Origin: Azospirillum sp051124815
Lineage (GTDB): Bacteria; Pseudomonadota; Alphaproteobacteria; Azospirillales; Azospirillaceae
Length of the DNA: 64,000 nt
Assembly (NCBI RefSeq): GCF_051124815.1
Contig: NZ_CP118485.1
Location: forward strand, 1,364,001-1,428,000
Direction: 5' to 3'
Part shown: positions 48,661 through 56,623 of the stretch, in pieces
Layout: the number at the start of each line of letters is the position of its first letter
Position numbering within the stretch: position 1 is the first letter of the stretch
Translations under genes and position numbers: made by a program
The notes under the pieces: generated by a model
Database searches by the model: none
Seen by the model: the letters and a program-made list of their open reading frames with translations, nothing else
Told to the model about the DNA's origin: nothing

Positions 48661-49161
48661 TCACCCCAACCCACACCGCTCCACCACGAACGCTGCAACT
48701 GCCTCGGCATCGTTCAGGTTGAGCACCGGCACCGGACAGCCCGGTACCACGCCGTCGCTGGCGACCGCGACGATGGTGGGATCGTCGGGCGCGATCAGCG
48801 CCTTGTCCACCTCGGCCCGCCAGACCTCGATCTTCTCGTGGCGGTCGCGCTTGAAGCCCTCGACCAGCAGCAAATCGACCGGCGCAACCTTGGTCACCAA
48901 TTGGTCCAGCGTCAACTCCGGCTCGCCGTCGCGCAGTTCGTGCATCAGCGCCCAGCGGCGGGGGGAGCTGACCAGCACCTCCGTGGCGCCGGCCATGCGG
49001 TGGTTGTGGCTGTCCTTGCCGGGATGATCGATGTCGAAGCCCTTGTGGGCATGCTTGACCGTCGACACGCGCAGCCCCCGCGCCGTCAGCGCCGGGATCA
49101 GCCGAACCATCAGCGAGGTCTTGCCGCTGCCGCTCCAGCCGGTAAGGCCAAAAATCTTCAT
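48661..49161 (-). CDS. mobB: Molybdopterin-guanine dinucleotide biosynthesis protein MobB
   Basis: A 166-residue GTP-binding P-loop protein that assists attachment of GMP to molybdopterin. Walker A is GLTGWSGSGKTSLM. Other MobB features are TVKHAHKGFDIDHPGKDS and LLLVEGFKRDRHEKIEVWR. The start is the ATG at 49161, 11 bases after pgsA on the same strand. No mobA is in the window. Confidence 0.95.
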   Translation of the reverse strand: MKIFGLTGWSGSGKTSLMVRLIPALTARGLRVSTVKHAHKGFDIDHPGKDSHNHRMAGATEVLVSSPRRWALMHELRDGEPELTLDQLVTKVAPVDLLLVEGFKRDRHEKIEVWRAEVDKALIAPDDPTIVAVASDGVVPGCPVPVLNLNDAEAVAAFVVERCGLG

Positions 49162-49172
49162 GTCGGAAACTC

Positions 49173-49775
49173 TCAACCGGCGCTGCGGGCGGAACGGGCG
49201 GTGCCGGGCTTCGCCGGCTGCTCCGCCATCATGTGGGTCAGCCCGGCGCGCATGTAATCCCACCCGGTGTAGAAGGTCAGCGCCGCGGCGATCCACAGCC
49301 CGACCGTACCGATGAAGGTCACCGGCAGTTCCGCCGGACCATAATCGCCGACGATCAGGAAGCCCAGCGCGATCATCTGGATCGTCGTCTTCCATTTCGC
49401 CAGCCATGTCACCGGCACGCCGACATGCAACCCGGCCAGATACTCGCGCAGACCCGACACCAGCACCTCGCGCAGCAGAATCACCACCGCCGGCAGGATC
49501 GACAGACCGGTCAGCCGGTGGAACCCCGCCAGCATGATCAGGGTCGCCGCCACCAGCAACTTGTCGGCGATCGGGTCCAGGAACTTGCCGATCACGCTTT
49601 CCTGCGCCCAGGCACGCGCCAGATAGCCATCGAACCAGTCGGTGATGCAGGCGGCGGCATAGAGCGAGCAGGCGGTATAGGCCGCCCATGCCTCCGGCAC
49701 ATAGAACAGCCCGACCACCACCGGGATCACCGCGATGCGCGACAGGGTCAGCAGGTTGGGCAGGCTGGTCAGCAT
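49173..49775 (-). CDS. pgsA: CDP-diacylglycerol-glycerol-3-phosphate 3-phosphatidyltransferase
   Basis: A 200-residue membrane enzyme making phosphatidylglycerophosphate, the precursor of phosphatidylglycerol and cardiolipin. The CDP-alcohol phosphotransferase signature is complete: DWFDGYLAR followed by GKFLDPIADKL (D-x2-D-G-x2-A-R-x8-9-G-x3-D-x3-D). About five hydrophobic segments. It lies downstream of uvrC by 78 bases and upstream of mobB on the same strand; the uvrC-pgsA pairing is widely conserved. Confidence 0.96.
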   Translation of the reverse strand: MLTSLPNLLTLSRIAVIPVVVGLFYVPEAWAAYTACSLYAAACITDWFDGYLARAWAQESVIGKFLDPIADKLLVAATLIMLAGFHRLTGLSILPAVVILLREVLVSGLREYLAGLHVGVPVTWLAKWKTTIQMIALGFLIVGDYGPAELPVTFIGTVGLWIAAALTFYTGWDYMRAGLTHMMAEQPAKPGTARSARSAG

Positions 49776-49853
49776 GACGGAAAACTCGAACCGCTGGAGG
49801 ATGTCGCCGCACGGCGCCCGTGAGAGAGCCGGCTGGTTTGTTGTGCCCGCATT

Positions 49854-51800
49854 CTAACCATCGGGATGGAAGTGATCGTATATCTTTTTCGCAACAGCAC
49901 GATTGATCCCTTCCACCTCTTCCAGATCGGCCAGCCCGGCGCGCGCCACCGCCGCCCCGCTGCCGAAATGGTGCAGCAGGGCCTTCTTGCGGGCGGGACC
50001 AATACCGGCGATCTCGTCGATCGGCGATTTGCCGATGGCCTTGGTCCGCTTGGCGCGGTGGGTGCCGATGGCGAAGCGGTGGGCCTCGTCGCGCAGCCGC
50101 TGCAGGAAATACAGCACCGGGTCGCGCGGCTCCATCTGGAAGGGCGGACGGTTCTCCATGAAGAAATGCTCGCGCCCGGCGTCGCGATCCGGCCCCTTGG
50201 CGATGCCGACCAGCGTCACGTCGTCGATGCCCAGCTCCGCGAACACCTCCAGCGCCACGTTCAACTGCCCCAGACCGCCGTCGATCAGCACCAGATCGGG
50301 CCAAGTGCCCAGGCTGCGCTCCGGATCGTCCTTCATCGCCCGGCCGAATCGGCGGGTCAGCACCTCGCGCATCATGGCGAAGTCGTCGCCGGCCGCCCCC
50401 TCGCTCCGGATGTTGAACTTGCGGTAGGCGTTCTTGATGAAGCCCTCCGGCCCCGCGACGATCATCGCGCCGATCGCGTGCGCGCCCTGGATGTGGGAGT
50501 TGTCGTAGACCTCGACCCGCTCCGGCGGCGCGTCCATGCCGAAGGCAGAGGCCACCCCGTCCAGCAACCGCGCCTGGCTGGAGCTTTCGGCCAGCCGGCG
50601 CCCATGCGCCTCGCGCGCGTTGGTCAGCGCATGCTCGACGATCCGCCGCTTCTCGCCGCGCTTGGGCTCCGCCAGTTCCACACGATGCCCGGCGCGCACG
50701 GCCAGCGCCTCGCTCAGCAGGTCCAGTTCCGGCAGGGCGTGGCTGACCAGCACCAGCGGCGGCGCCGCCTTGTTCTCGTAGAACTGGGCGATGAAGGCGG
50801 CCAGCACCTCCTCGGTTTCCGCCGCCTTGTCGTGGCTGGGGAAATAGGCGCGGTTGCCGTAATTGCGTCCGCCGCGGAAGAAGAAGACCTGGATGCAGGT
50901 CACCCCGCCCTCGGCATAGGCGGCGATGACGTCGGCATCCTCCACCACGCCCTCGACATTGATGTCCTGATGGGCCTGGATCGCCGTCAGCGCGCGGATA
51001 CGGTCGCGGTAGCGCGCCGCCGTCTCGAAATCCATGGCGTCGGAGGCGGCCATCATCCGGTCGGCGAACTCCGTCTGGATGTCGCGGCTCTTGCCCGACA
51101 GGAAGGCGCGGGCCTGACCCACCTGCGCCTGATACTCCGCCGGGCTGACGCGGCCGACGCAGGGCGCGGTGCAGCGCTTGATCTGGTATTGCAGGCAGGG
51201 CCGTGTTCGAGAGGCGAACACCGTATCGGCACAATTGCGCAGCAGGAAGGCGCGCTGCAGCGCCGTGATCGTCCGGTTGACCGCTCCGGCCGAGGCGAAT
51301 GGACCGAAGTAATCCGCATCGCGCCCGCGCGCGCCACGGTGCTTGGTCAACTGCGGATAGTCATGGTCCTTGGTGATCATGATGTGCGGAAAGGTCTTGT
51401 CATCCCGCAACAGCACGTTGTACCGCGGCATCAGCTTCTTGATCAGGTTCGATTCGAGAAGAAGCGCCTCCACCTCGGTGTGGGTGTTGACGAACTCCAT
51501 CGTCTCGGTCTCCGCGACCATGCGCTGGAGCCTGACCGGCAGCTTTCCGACCTGGGTATAGTTGGTCACCCGGCGCTTCAGGTTGCGCGCCTTGCCGACA
51601 TACAGAACCGCTCCGTCGCCCGCCAGCATGCGGTAGACGCCCGGCGTCTGCGGCAGGGTCTTCAGATGCTCACGTATGATCTCCACGCCCCGGTTGATGT
51701 CGGCCGGGCGCCGTTTGGCACGCGATGCCGCCCCCTCGCCGCCCGCGGCATCGGCGTCGGAAGGGGAAACCAGGGGCTCTGAGGAATGCGTTTCGGACAT
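49854..51800 (-). CDS. uvrC: Excinuclease ABC subunit C (UvrC)
   Basis: A 648-residue nucleotide-excision-repair nuclease making both incisions around a lesion. The N-terminal GIY-YIG domain is PGVYRMLAGDGAVLYVGKAR. The Cys-rich region is YQIKRCTAPCVGRVS. The UVR domain (DRMMAASDAMDFETAARYRD) binds UvrB. A central RNase H-like domain (EVYDNSHIQG, LVLIDGGLGQLN) makes the second incision. Tandem C-terminal helix-hairpin-helix repeats are IDEIAGIGPARKKALLHHFG and AGLADLEEVEGINRAVAKKI. The N-terminal extension before residue 45 is Ala/Ser-rich. Confidence 0.98.
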   Translation of the reverse strand: MSETHSSEPLVSPSDADAAGGEGAASRAKRRPADINRGVEIIREHLKTLPQTPGVYRMLAGDGAVLYVGKARNLKRRVTNYTQVGKLPVRLQRMVAETETMEFVNTHTEVEALLLESNLIKKLMPRYNVLLRDDKTFPHIMITKDHDYPQLTKHRGARGRDADYFGPFASAGAVNRTITALQRAFLLRNCADTVFASRTRPCLQYQIKRCTAPCVGRVSPAEYQAQVGQARAFLSGKSRDIQTEFADRMMAASDAMDFETAARYRDRIRALTAIQAHQDINVEGVVEDADVIAAYAEGGVTCIQVFFFRGGRNYGNRAYFPSHDKAAETEEVLAAFIAQFYENKAAPPLVLVSHALPELDLLSEALAVRAGHRVELAEPKRGEKRRIVEHALTNAREAHGRRLAESSSQARLLDGVASAFGMDAPPERVEVYDNSHIQGAHAIGAMIVAGPEGFIKNAYRKFNIRSEGAAGDDFAMMREVLTRRFGRAMKDDPERSLGTWPDLVLIDGGLGQLNVALEVFAELGIDDVTLVGIAKGPDRDAGREHFFMENRPPFQMEPRDPVLYFLQRLRDEAHRFAIGTHRAKRTKAIGKSPIDEIAGIGPARKKALLHHFGSGAAVARAGLADLEEVEGINRAVAKKIYDHFHPDG

Positions 51801-52204
51801 GACCAGAATGTCGTCGAGTGGCCGTCCCGGGTCAACCGTTGGGCACGCGAAGGACGCATGCGGAGCGACTCACCACTCCGGAAGAATATCCACGAAACCT
51901 GTGGATAAGTTTGTCGATAACGACGGGGGTAGCCCATCCGAAGCTAGGCGCCACAACGGGTCTCATGCTTCCGCCTATTTTTTAGGCATTTTTATTAAGT
52001 TATTGATTTCCTTAGGTCGGGCATGAGTCAAGGTCGGGAATTGACGCGCCGACACAAAATTGTCGCGGGCGTGCAGGCGCCTCTTGCGCGGGGTGGGGCA
52101 CCTGTGTAAAACGCGCGGTCATTTTCGCCGCACCGCACCCGTCCCAACGTCCGCAAGGCTCCGGACGGGCGCGCCGTTGCATGTTCAAGGATTGTAATCC
52201 GCCG
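51801..52204. other. 404-base intergenic region with AT-rich core and DnaA-box-like sites
   Basis: Upstream of uvrC and downstream of the SDR gene. It holds a perfect DnaA box (tgtggataa, 51900-51908), a one-mismatch box at 51912-51920, and a weak one at 51886-51894. An unusually AT-rich stretch follows at 51973-52015, including the small hairpin gcctatttttaggc-like sequence at 51973-51987. A hairpin (cgtccg/cggacg, 52148-52167) follows the SDR stop. No ORF is seen. Confidence 0.6.
51900..51920. promoter_or_regulatory. Tandem DnaA-box-like sites
   Basis: tgtggataa (51900-51908) equals the DnaA consensus on the minus strand. tgtcgataa (51912-51920) differs by one base and is spaced 12 bases from the first, about one helical turn. 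This could be part of a DnaA-regulated uvrC promoter or a replication-related element. Confidence 0.45.
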
Positions 52205-52975
52205 TTATTCATTGGGCACGAAGCCATGCGCCGGCTGGGCCCATCCCAGATGCTCCCCACCATCCAGCGCGATCATCTGGCCGGTCATCGCCGGGGCGGC
52301 GATCAGGAAGCGGATGGCGGCGCAGACCTCCTCCGGCGTGGTGCCGCGATGCAGCGGGGTCGAATCCCACTGGGCGGCGAACTCCTCCTCCGACTGGCGG
52401 TCGTTGCGCAGGGTGGGGCCGGGCCCGATGCCGTTGACGCGGATGCGCGGGGCAAGCGCCAGCGCCATCGTGCGGGTCAGCGCCCACAGCCCCATCTTCG
52501 ACAGGGTATAGGACATGAAGTGCGGCGTGGGGTTCCACACACGCTGGTCGATGATGTTGACGATCAGTCCGCGCTCCTCCTCCGGCAACCGAGACGCGAA
52601 ATCCTGCGACAGCACGAAGGGCGCCCGCAGGTTCGCCTCCATATGCGCATCCCACGAGTCGCGGGTAACGTCGGCCATCTCGTCGCGTTCGAAGCGGGAG
52701 GCGTTGTTGACCAGCAGGGTCAGCGGGCCAAGCCGCTCCGTCACCGCCGGAACCAGGGTCTTCACCTCCGCCTCGCGGTCCAGATCGGCGGCGAAGGCCA
52801 TGGCACGGCCCCCCGCCCGCTCGATCTCGGCGACGACGGCATCGGCCTCCCCGCGGGAGCTTCGGTAATGGACGGCGACGTCCCACCCCTGCCCCGCCAG
52901 ATCGAGCGCGATGGCCCGCCCGATGCGCTTGCCGGCCCCGGTCACCAGGGCCGTTTTCCTCTTGATCTCGACCAT
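52205..52975 (-). CDS. SDR-family oxidoreductase, pteridine-reductase-like
   Basis: A 256-residue short-chain dehydrogenase. The Rossmann loop is ALVTGAGKRIGRAIALDL, with Arg residues in HYRSSRGEA suggesting NADPH. The NNAS motif is LLVNNASRFERDEM. The catalytic Tyr and Lys are in SYTLSK. The usual catalytic Ser is replaced by Asp (VNIIDQRVWNPTPHF) 13 residues before the Tyr, the same replacement and spacing as in trypanosomatid pteridine reductase PTR1 and bacterial FolM-like enzymes. It may therefore reduce dihydropterins or dihydrofolate; a different substrate remains possible. Confidence 0.88.
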   Translation of the reverse strand: MVEIKRKTALVTGAGKRIGRAIALDLAGQGWDVAVHYRSSRGEADAVVAEIERAGGRAMAFAADLDREAEVKTLVPAVTERLGPLTLLVNNASRFERDEMADVTRDSWDAHMEANLRAPFVLSQDFASRLPEEERGLIVNIIDQRVWNPTPHFMSYTLSKMGLWALTRTMALALAPRIRVNGIGPGPTLRNDRQSEEEFAAQWDSTPLHRGTTPEEVCAAIRFLIAAPAMTGQMIALDGGEHLGWAQPAHGFVPNE

Positions 52976-53080
52976 GGCGCCATAGGTACCTTGCCACCGC
53001 CGCCGGTCAAGGGGTGAGACGGCCAAAGGTCTGGCCAATGACGACGTTGGCGGCGAAGTTGGTGGAGGGGGTAGCCGGCG

Positions 53081-53896
53081 ATGTTGCGCGAAGCCTTCGA
53101 ATATCTGACCACGCCCTGCCCGCCGCTGGCCCGCCGTTTCGGCTATCTGTCGGAAATGGTGGCCCTTGGTGCCCGCCACCGCCGGCAGAAACGCGTCTGG
53201 GCGCCGCATGTCGCCGCCTGCCACCGCTTCATCGAACAGGCGATGCAGAAGGTGGAGCCGGGTGGACGGGCCTTGGTCGCCGGATCGGGACTGCTGATCG
53301 AAATCCCGCTGGAAACGCTGACCGCCCGCTTCGACGAGGTGGTGCTCGCCGACATGCTGCACAGCCGCGCCGTCCGCCGCCGTGCGGCTGCCCTGCCCAA
53401 TGTCCGCCTTGTCGAGATGGACGTCAGCGGCGCGCTGGCGCCGCTCGCCGCCGCGCTGGACAGCGGCGGCCCGCTGCCCACCGATTTCGAGCCTCCAACT
53501 CCCGACGGTGGCCCCTTCCGATTCGCCGTATCCTGCAACCTGCTGTCCCAACTGCCGCTGCTGCCGCTGGAGACGGTGGAACGCCGCGCACCGGCGATCA
53601 CGGAGGCGGAGCGGACGGCCTTCGCCTTGCGCATGGTCCATGGCCATCTGTTCTGGCTGTCCGCCATTGCCGAACGCGCGGCCCTGTTCACCGACATCGA
53701 TGCCTCCTGGATGCATGGCGGCTCGGTGACGGAGGTGGAGGATTCGACCTGGGGTCTTGCCCTTCCCGCCCCCGACATGTCCTGGCTGTGGGACATCGCC
53801 CCGGCGCCGGAACAGGACCGCCGGCAGGACCTGCGCCACAGCGTGGGCGGCTGGTTCGATGTGCAAACGGTGACGAGTGTGCTTCCGCCCTGTTGA
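53081..53896 (+). CDS. Uncharacterised protein with methyltransferase-like Rossmann segment
   Basis: A 271-residue soluble protein. Residues about 60-120 resemble the start of a class I SAM-dependent methyltransferase (GGRALVAGSGLLIEIPLETL, then FDEVVLADM and VRLVEMDVSG), with an acidic residue after the second strand. The glycine loop is atypical (G-S-G), and no catalytic motif is clear. The C-terminal half has HGHLFWLSAIAERAALFTDI and SWLWDIAPAPEQDRR. I recognise no named family. It is divergent from the SDR gene with about 105 bases between, which may share a promoter region. Confidence 0.75.
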   Translation: MLREAFEYLTTPCPPLARRFGYLSEMVALGARHRRQKRVWAPHVAACHRFIEQAMQKVEPGGRALVAGSGLLIEIPLETLTARFDEVVLADMLHSRAVRRRAAALPNVRLVEMDVSGALAPLAAALDSGGPLPTDFEPPTPDGGPFRFAVSCNLLSQLPLLPLETVERRAPAITEAERTAFALRMVHGHLFWLSAIAERAALFTDIDASWMHGGSVTEVEDSTWGLALPAPDMSWLWDIAPAPEQDRRQDLRHSVGGWFDVQTVTSVLPPC

Positions 53897-53935
53897 GGAA
53901 ACCGAGACCTCGACACAGCAGACGGGAGAGCGCCC

Positions 53936-54376
53936 ATGGCCGCCGATGACCGCAACCGCCGCCTCAATGACCGCACCCCGAATGACCGCCGGGCGGAAGA
54001 CCGGCCCAGGGACGACATGCCAAGGGACGACCGCAACATCGGCAACGCCACCGGTCCCAGCGACAGCGGCGGCATCGACGAGCGCGAGATCCCGCTGGAC
54101 ATCCCCCGGACGGTCGAACATCCCGATGTGGACGAACGGGTCGAAGGCTTTCAGCGCATCATCGGCCCCGGCGCCGGCGGCCCCATCGACCAGCCCGACG
54201 AGGATTTCGGCATTCCCGGCAGCGAGGAGGCCGGCGGCCTCGGCACCGGCCCGCTGCCGCCGCGCCGGCCCGACCACCCGCAAGGCCAAACCACCAGGGG
54301 AACCGAGCGGGGATCGGACGACCGTATCGTCTCCGACCGCAACGTCGCGGTGGACGGGGCGCGGGACCGCAAGTAA
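53936..54376 (+). CDS. Disordered, highly charged hypothetical protein
   Basis: A 146-residue protein dominated by Asp, Arg, Gly and Pro (MAADDRNRRLNDRTPNDRRA, PRDDMPRDDRN, PDEDFGIPGSEEAGG). Sequence complexity is low and nearly no hydrophobic core exists, so it is predicted intrinsically disordered. It has no signal peptide. It follows the methyltransferase-like gene by 39 bases. No family is recognised; desiccation- or stress-related disordered proteins look similar, but that is only an analogy. Confidence 0.6.
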   Translation: MAADDRNRRLNDRTPNDRRAEDRPRDDMPRDDRNIGNATGPSDSGGIDEREIPLDIPRTVEHPDVDERVEGFQRIIGPGAGGPIDQPDEDFGIPGSEEAGGLGTGPLPPRRPDHPQGQTTRGTERGSDDRIVSDRNVAVDGARDRK

Positions 54377-54604
54377 TCGGGGCTACGAACTATTGTTGGA
54401 GCGGCCACGGACCATGGCTCGGGAAATAGTTCGCACCTCTGTTTATTGACGAAGCTGATACGGAAAAGGTCGGTCGGCATTGCGCGGACCGCGCTTCTTG
54501 GGACAGCGGTTCTGCCCTATCTTGGGTCTCACAAGGCAAACAAAAGCTTCATACGAACCCAAGGGAGTGGACGTCTCTCACCTCACGTGGAGATTCCCAA
54601 AGCC

Positions 54605-54772
54605 ATGAACAGCAATTTCAACGAAGTCCGCGACCCCCGCACCTACGACGAAATCATCCTGGCCGCCCGCCAGATGCGCGCCGACCACCTGCGCGACCTG
54701 TTCGGCAAGCTGCGTGTCAGCCTGTTCGGCGCCCGCACCGGCCATGGCACCGCCCTGCCGAGCGCGCACTGA
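54605..54772 (+). CDS. Small hypothetical protein (RSP_7527-like)
   Basis: A 55-residue protein from the ATG at 54605; the in-frame reading upstream lacks a ribosome site. The central segment (TYDEIILAARQMRADHLRDL, then FGKLRVSLFGA) resembles the very small alphaproteobacterial proteins with an AR(x)nR-x-x-L motif, found near or fused to DUF1127-type tails. Function is unknown. A hairpin follows 49 bases after the stop. Confidence 0.6.
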   Translation: MNSNFNEVRDPRTYDEIILAARQMRADHLRDLFGKLRVSLFGARTGHGTALPSAH

Positions 54773-54820
54773 CGACAGCCGGGCCTCCGCCGACCGGCGG
54801 GCCTCCAGCCTGATAGAGAG

Positions 54821-54850
54821 ACGGCACTGCGCATTGCTGCACGGTGCCGT
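54821..54850. terminator. Hairpin after the small gene
   Basis: Arms acggcac (54821-54827) and gtgccgt (54844-54850) are exact complements, with a 16-base loop. On the plus strand they are followed by ttccattttc, a moderate U-rich tail. It separates the convergent small gene and DUF983 gene. Confidence 0.6.
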
Positions 54851-54877
54851 TTCCATTTTCGGAATTTCTCCAGCCGG

Positions 54878-55258
54878 TTACCCGCGTTCCGATCCCGGCG
54901 CACCGGTGCTCCACAGCAGCCCCAAGACCAGCCCCTTGCAGCGCGGCAGCAGGATGAGGGTCAGCAGCAGGGTCAGCGCCGGCCAGATCGCCAAATGCAG
55001 CCAGGTCGGCGGCTCATAGGTCTGTTCGACGAACAGAAGGGCCGGAATGACGATGTGGCCGACGATCAGAATGGTCATCCAGGGCGGCGCGTCGTCGGCG
55101 CGCAGATGGCCGTATTCCTCGCCGCAGGCGGAACAGCGATCCACCGGCTTCAGGAAGTTCCGCAAAAGCCGGCCGCGCCCGCAATTGGGACAGCAGCCGA
55201 TCAGGCCGCGGAAGGACGCGAGAAACTTCGACGGAGCCGCTTCGGTTCCTGCGATCAT
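54878..55258 (-). CDS. DUF983 domain-containing membrane protein
   Basis: A 126-residue protein from the ATG at 55258 (AAGGAG ribosome site); the longer reading from 55336 has no support. It has the DUF983 layout: a zinc-ribbon-like part (RGLIGCCPNCGRGRLL and RCSACGEEYGHLRADDAPPW) and two membrane segments (MTILIVGHIVIPALLFV and LHLAIWPALTLLLTLILLP). DUF983 proteins often lie near cytochrome oxidase assembly genes, but none is here. Function is unknown. Confidence 0.9.
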   Translation of the reverse strand: MIAGTEAAPSKFLASFRGLIGCCPNCGRGRLLRNFLKPVDRCSACGEEYGHLRADDAPPWMTILIVGHIVIPALLFVEQTYEPPTWLHLAIWPALTLLLTLILLPRCKGLVLGLLWSTGAPGSERG

Positions 55259-55599
55259 GGTCACTCCTTCCGTATTGCGGACAATATAGCCTCTCGCCCG
55301 CCAAACCACACCCCCGATTGCGGGCAGATCGGTCATGCGGAGTTGGGTTCGTGGCGGCCGGCAGGATTTTCGGGCCGTCCTTATCCCGTCCGCCGCCTCG
55401 TGCTATAAAGAGGGAGGCTGGTTGCAACTGCGGAGGGGGGCAAGATGGAAGGGACGCCGGATGGAACAGTGGAACATCTCGCGAAAACTGTTTCATAGCG
55501 TTTCAAATGTTCAACTCGAGCTTCCCCGGCCCTGCTGCCGAGTTGACGGCGGCGACCGCGCGGTCTAGGGGAAGACCTTTGCGTTCCGGAGACCCAGCC
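55259..55599. other. 341-base intergenic region, promoters only
   Basis: Separates the divergent DUF983 and ABC-importer genes. An inverted repeat, tcaactcg (55511-55518) and cgagttga (55539-55546), 54 bases before the binding-protein start could be a leader hairpin or operator. I see no small gene with a credible ribosome site. Confidence 0.55.
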
Positions 55600-56580
55600 A
55601 TGTCCGTCACCCGTCTGTTGTGCGCTGCCGCGGCCCTCGCCGCCTTCGTCGGTCCGTTCGCCGCCCCGGTATCGGCGATGGCGCAGACCAAGACCGTCGC
55701 CATCACCGCCATCGTCCAGCACCCGGCGCTCGACGCGACCCGCGACGGCGTGGTGGAGGCGCTGAAGGACGCCGGCTATGTCCAGGGACAGAACCTGAAG
55801 GTCGAATACCAGAGCGCGCAGGGCAACCCGGCCACCGCCGCCCAGATCGCCCGCCAGTTCGCCGGTTCCCGCCCCGACGTGATCGTCCCGATCTCCACCC
55901 CGTCGGCCCAGGCGGTGGCGGCGGCGACCCGCGACATTCCGGTGGTCTTCACCGCGGTGACCGATCCGGTGTCGGCCCAGCTGGTGAAGTCGATGGACAA
56001 GCCCGGCGCCAACATCACCGGCCTGTCCGACATGGCCCCGGTCGGTGAGCATGTCGCCCTGATCCGCGAGATCCTGCCGCAGGCCAAGCGAATCGGCGTG
56101 CTCTACAACCCCGGCGAGCCGAACTCCATCGTGCTGGTCAAGGCGTTGAAGGACGAGGCCGCCAAGGCCGGCCTGACCGTGGTCGAGGCCTCCGTGCCGA
56201 AATCGTCGGACGCCCAGCAGGCGGTGCGCAGCCTCGTCGGCAAGGCCGATGCCGTCTACATCCCGCTCGACAACACCGTCGTCTCGGCGCTGGAAAGCGT
56301 GATCTCCGTCGGCCAGCAGGCCAAGCTGCCGATCTTCTCCGCCGACACCGACAGCGTCGCCCGCGGCACCGTCGCCTCGATCGGCTTCAACTATTTCCAG
56401 GTCGGCAAGCAGACCGGCGCCATCGTCGCCCGCGTCCTGAAGGGCGAGAAGCCCGGCGACATCCCGGTTGCGCTCGCCAAGGGCACCGACCTGTACGTCA
56501 ACCCGAAGTCCGCCGCCGCCATGGGCGTCACCCTGCCCGACGCGGTGGTGAAGCGCGCGACGAAGGTGGTCGGGCAGTAA
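55600..56580 (+). CDS. ABC transporter substrate-binding protein (TrpX/PF04392-like)
   Basis: A 326-residue periplasmic binding protein with a signal peptide ending APVSAMA-QT. It has the ABC_sub_bind (PF04392) pattern: KTVAITAIVQHPALDATRDG, ARQFAGSRPDVIVPISTPSA, VVFTAVTDPVSAQLV and GVLYNPGEPNSIVLV. The Ser-Thr and Val-Thr-Asp-Pro loops are typical of this family, whose streptococcal member TrpX binds tryptophan. It is the first gene of a three-gene importer; the ligand is unproven. Confidence 0.9.
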   Translation: MSVTRLLCAAAALAAFVGPFAAPVSAMAQTKTVAITAIVQHPALDATRDGVVEALKDAGYVQGQNLKVEYQSAQGNPATAAQIARQFAGSRPDVIVPISTPSAQAVAAATRDIPVVFTAVTDPVSAQLVKSMDKPGANITGLSDMAPVGEHVALIREILPQAKRIGVLYNPGEPNSIVLVKALKDEAAKAGLTVVEASVPKSSDAQQAVRSLVGKADAVYIPLDNTVVSALESVISVGQQAKLPIFSADTDSVARGTVASIGFNYFQVGKQTGAIVARVLKGEKPGDIPVALAKGTDLYVNPKSAAAMGVTLPDAVVKRATKVVGQ

Positions 56581-56623
56581 GGCGCCAGCCCGCTAATGCC
56601 TGCATCCGAACAAAAGCACCGCA

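Noticed and set aside
49866..51782. A 638-codon plus-strand frame opposite uvrC.
   Set aside because: It is a shadow of uvrC; no start site or domain.
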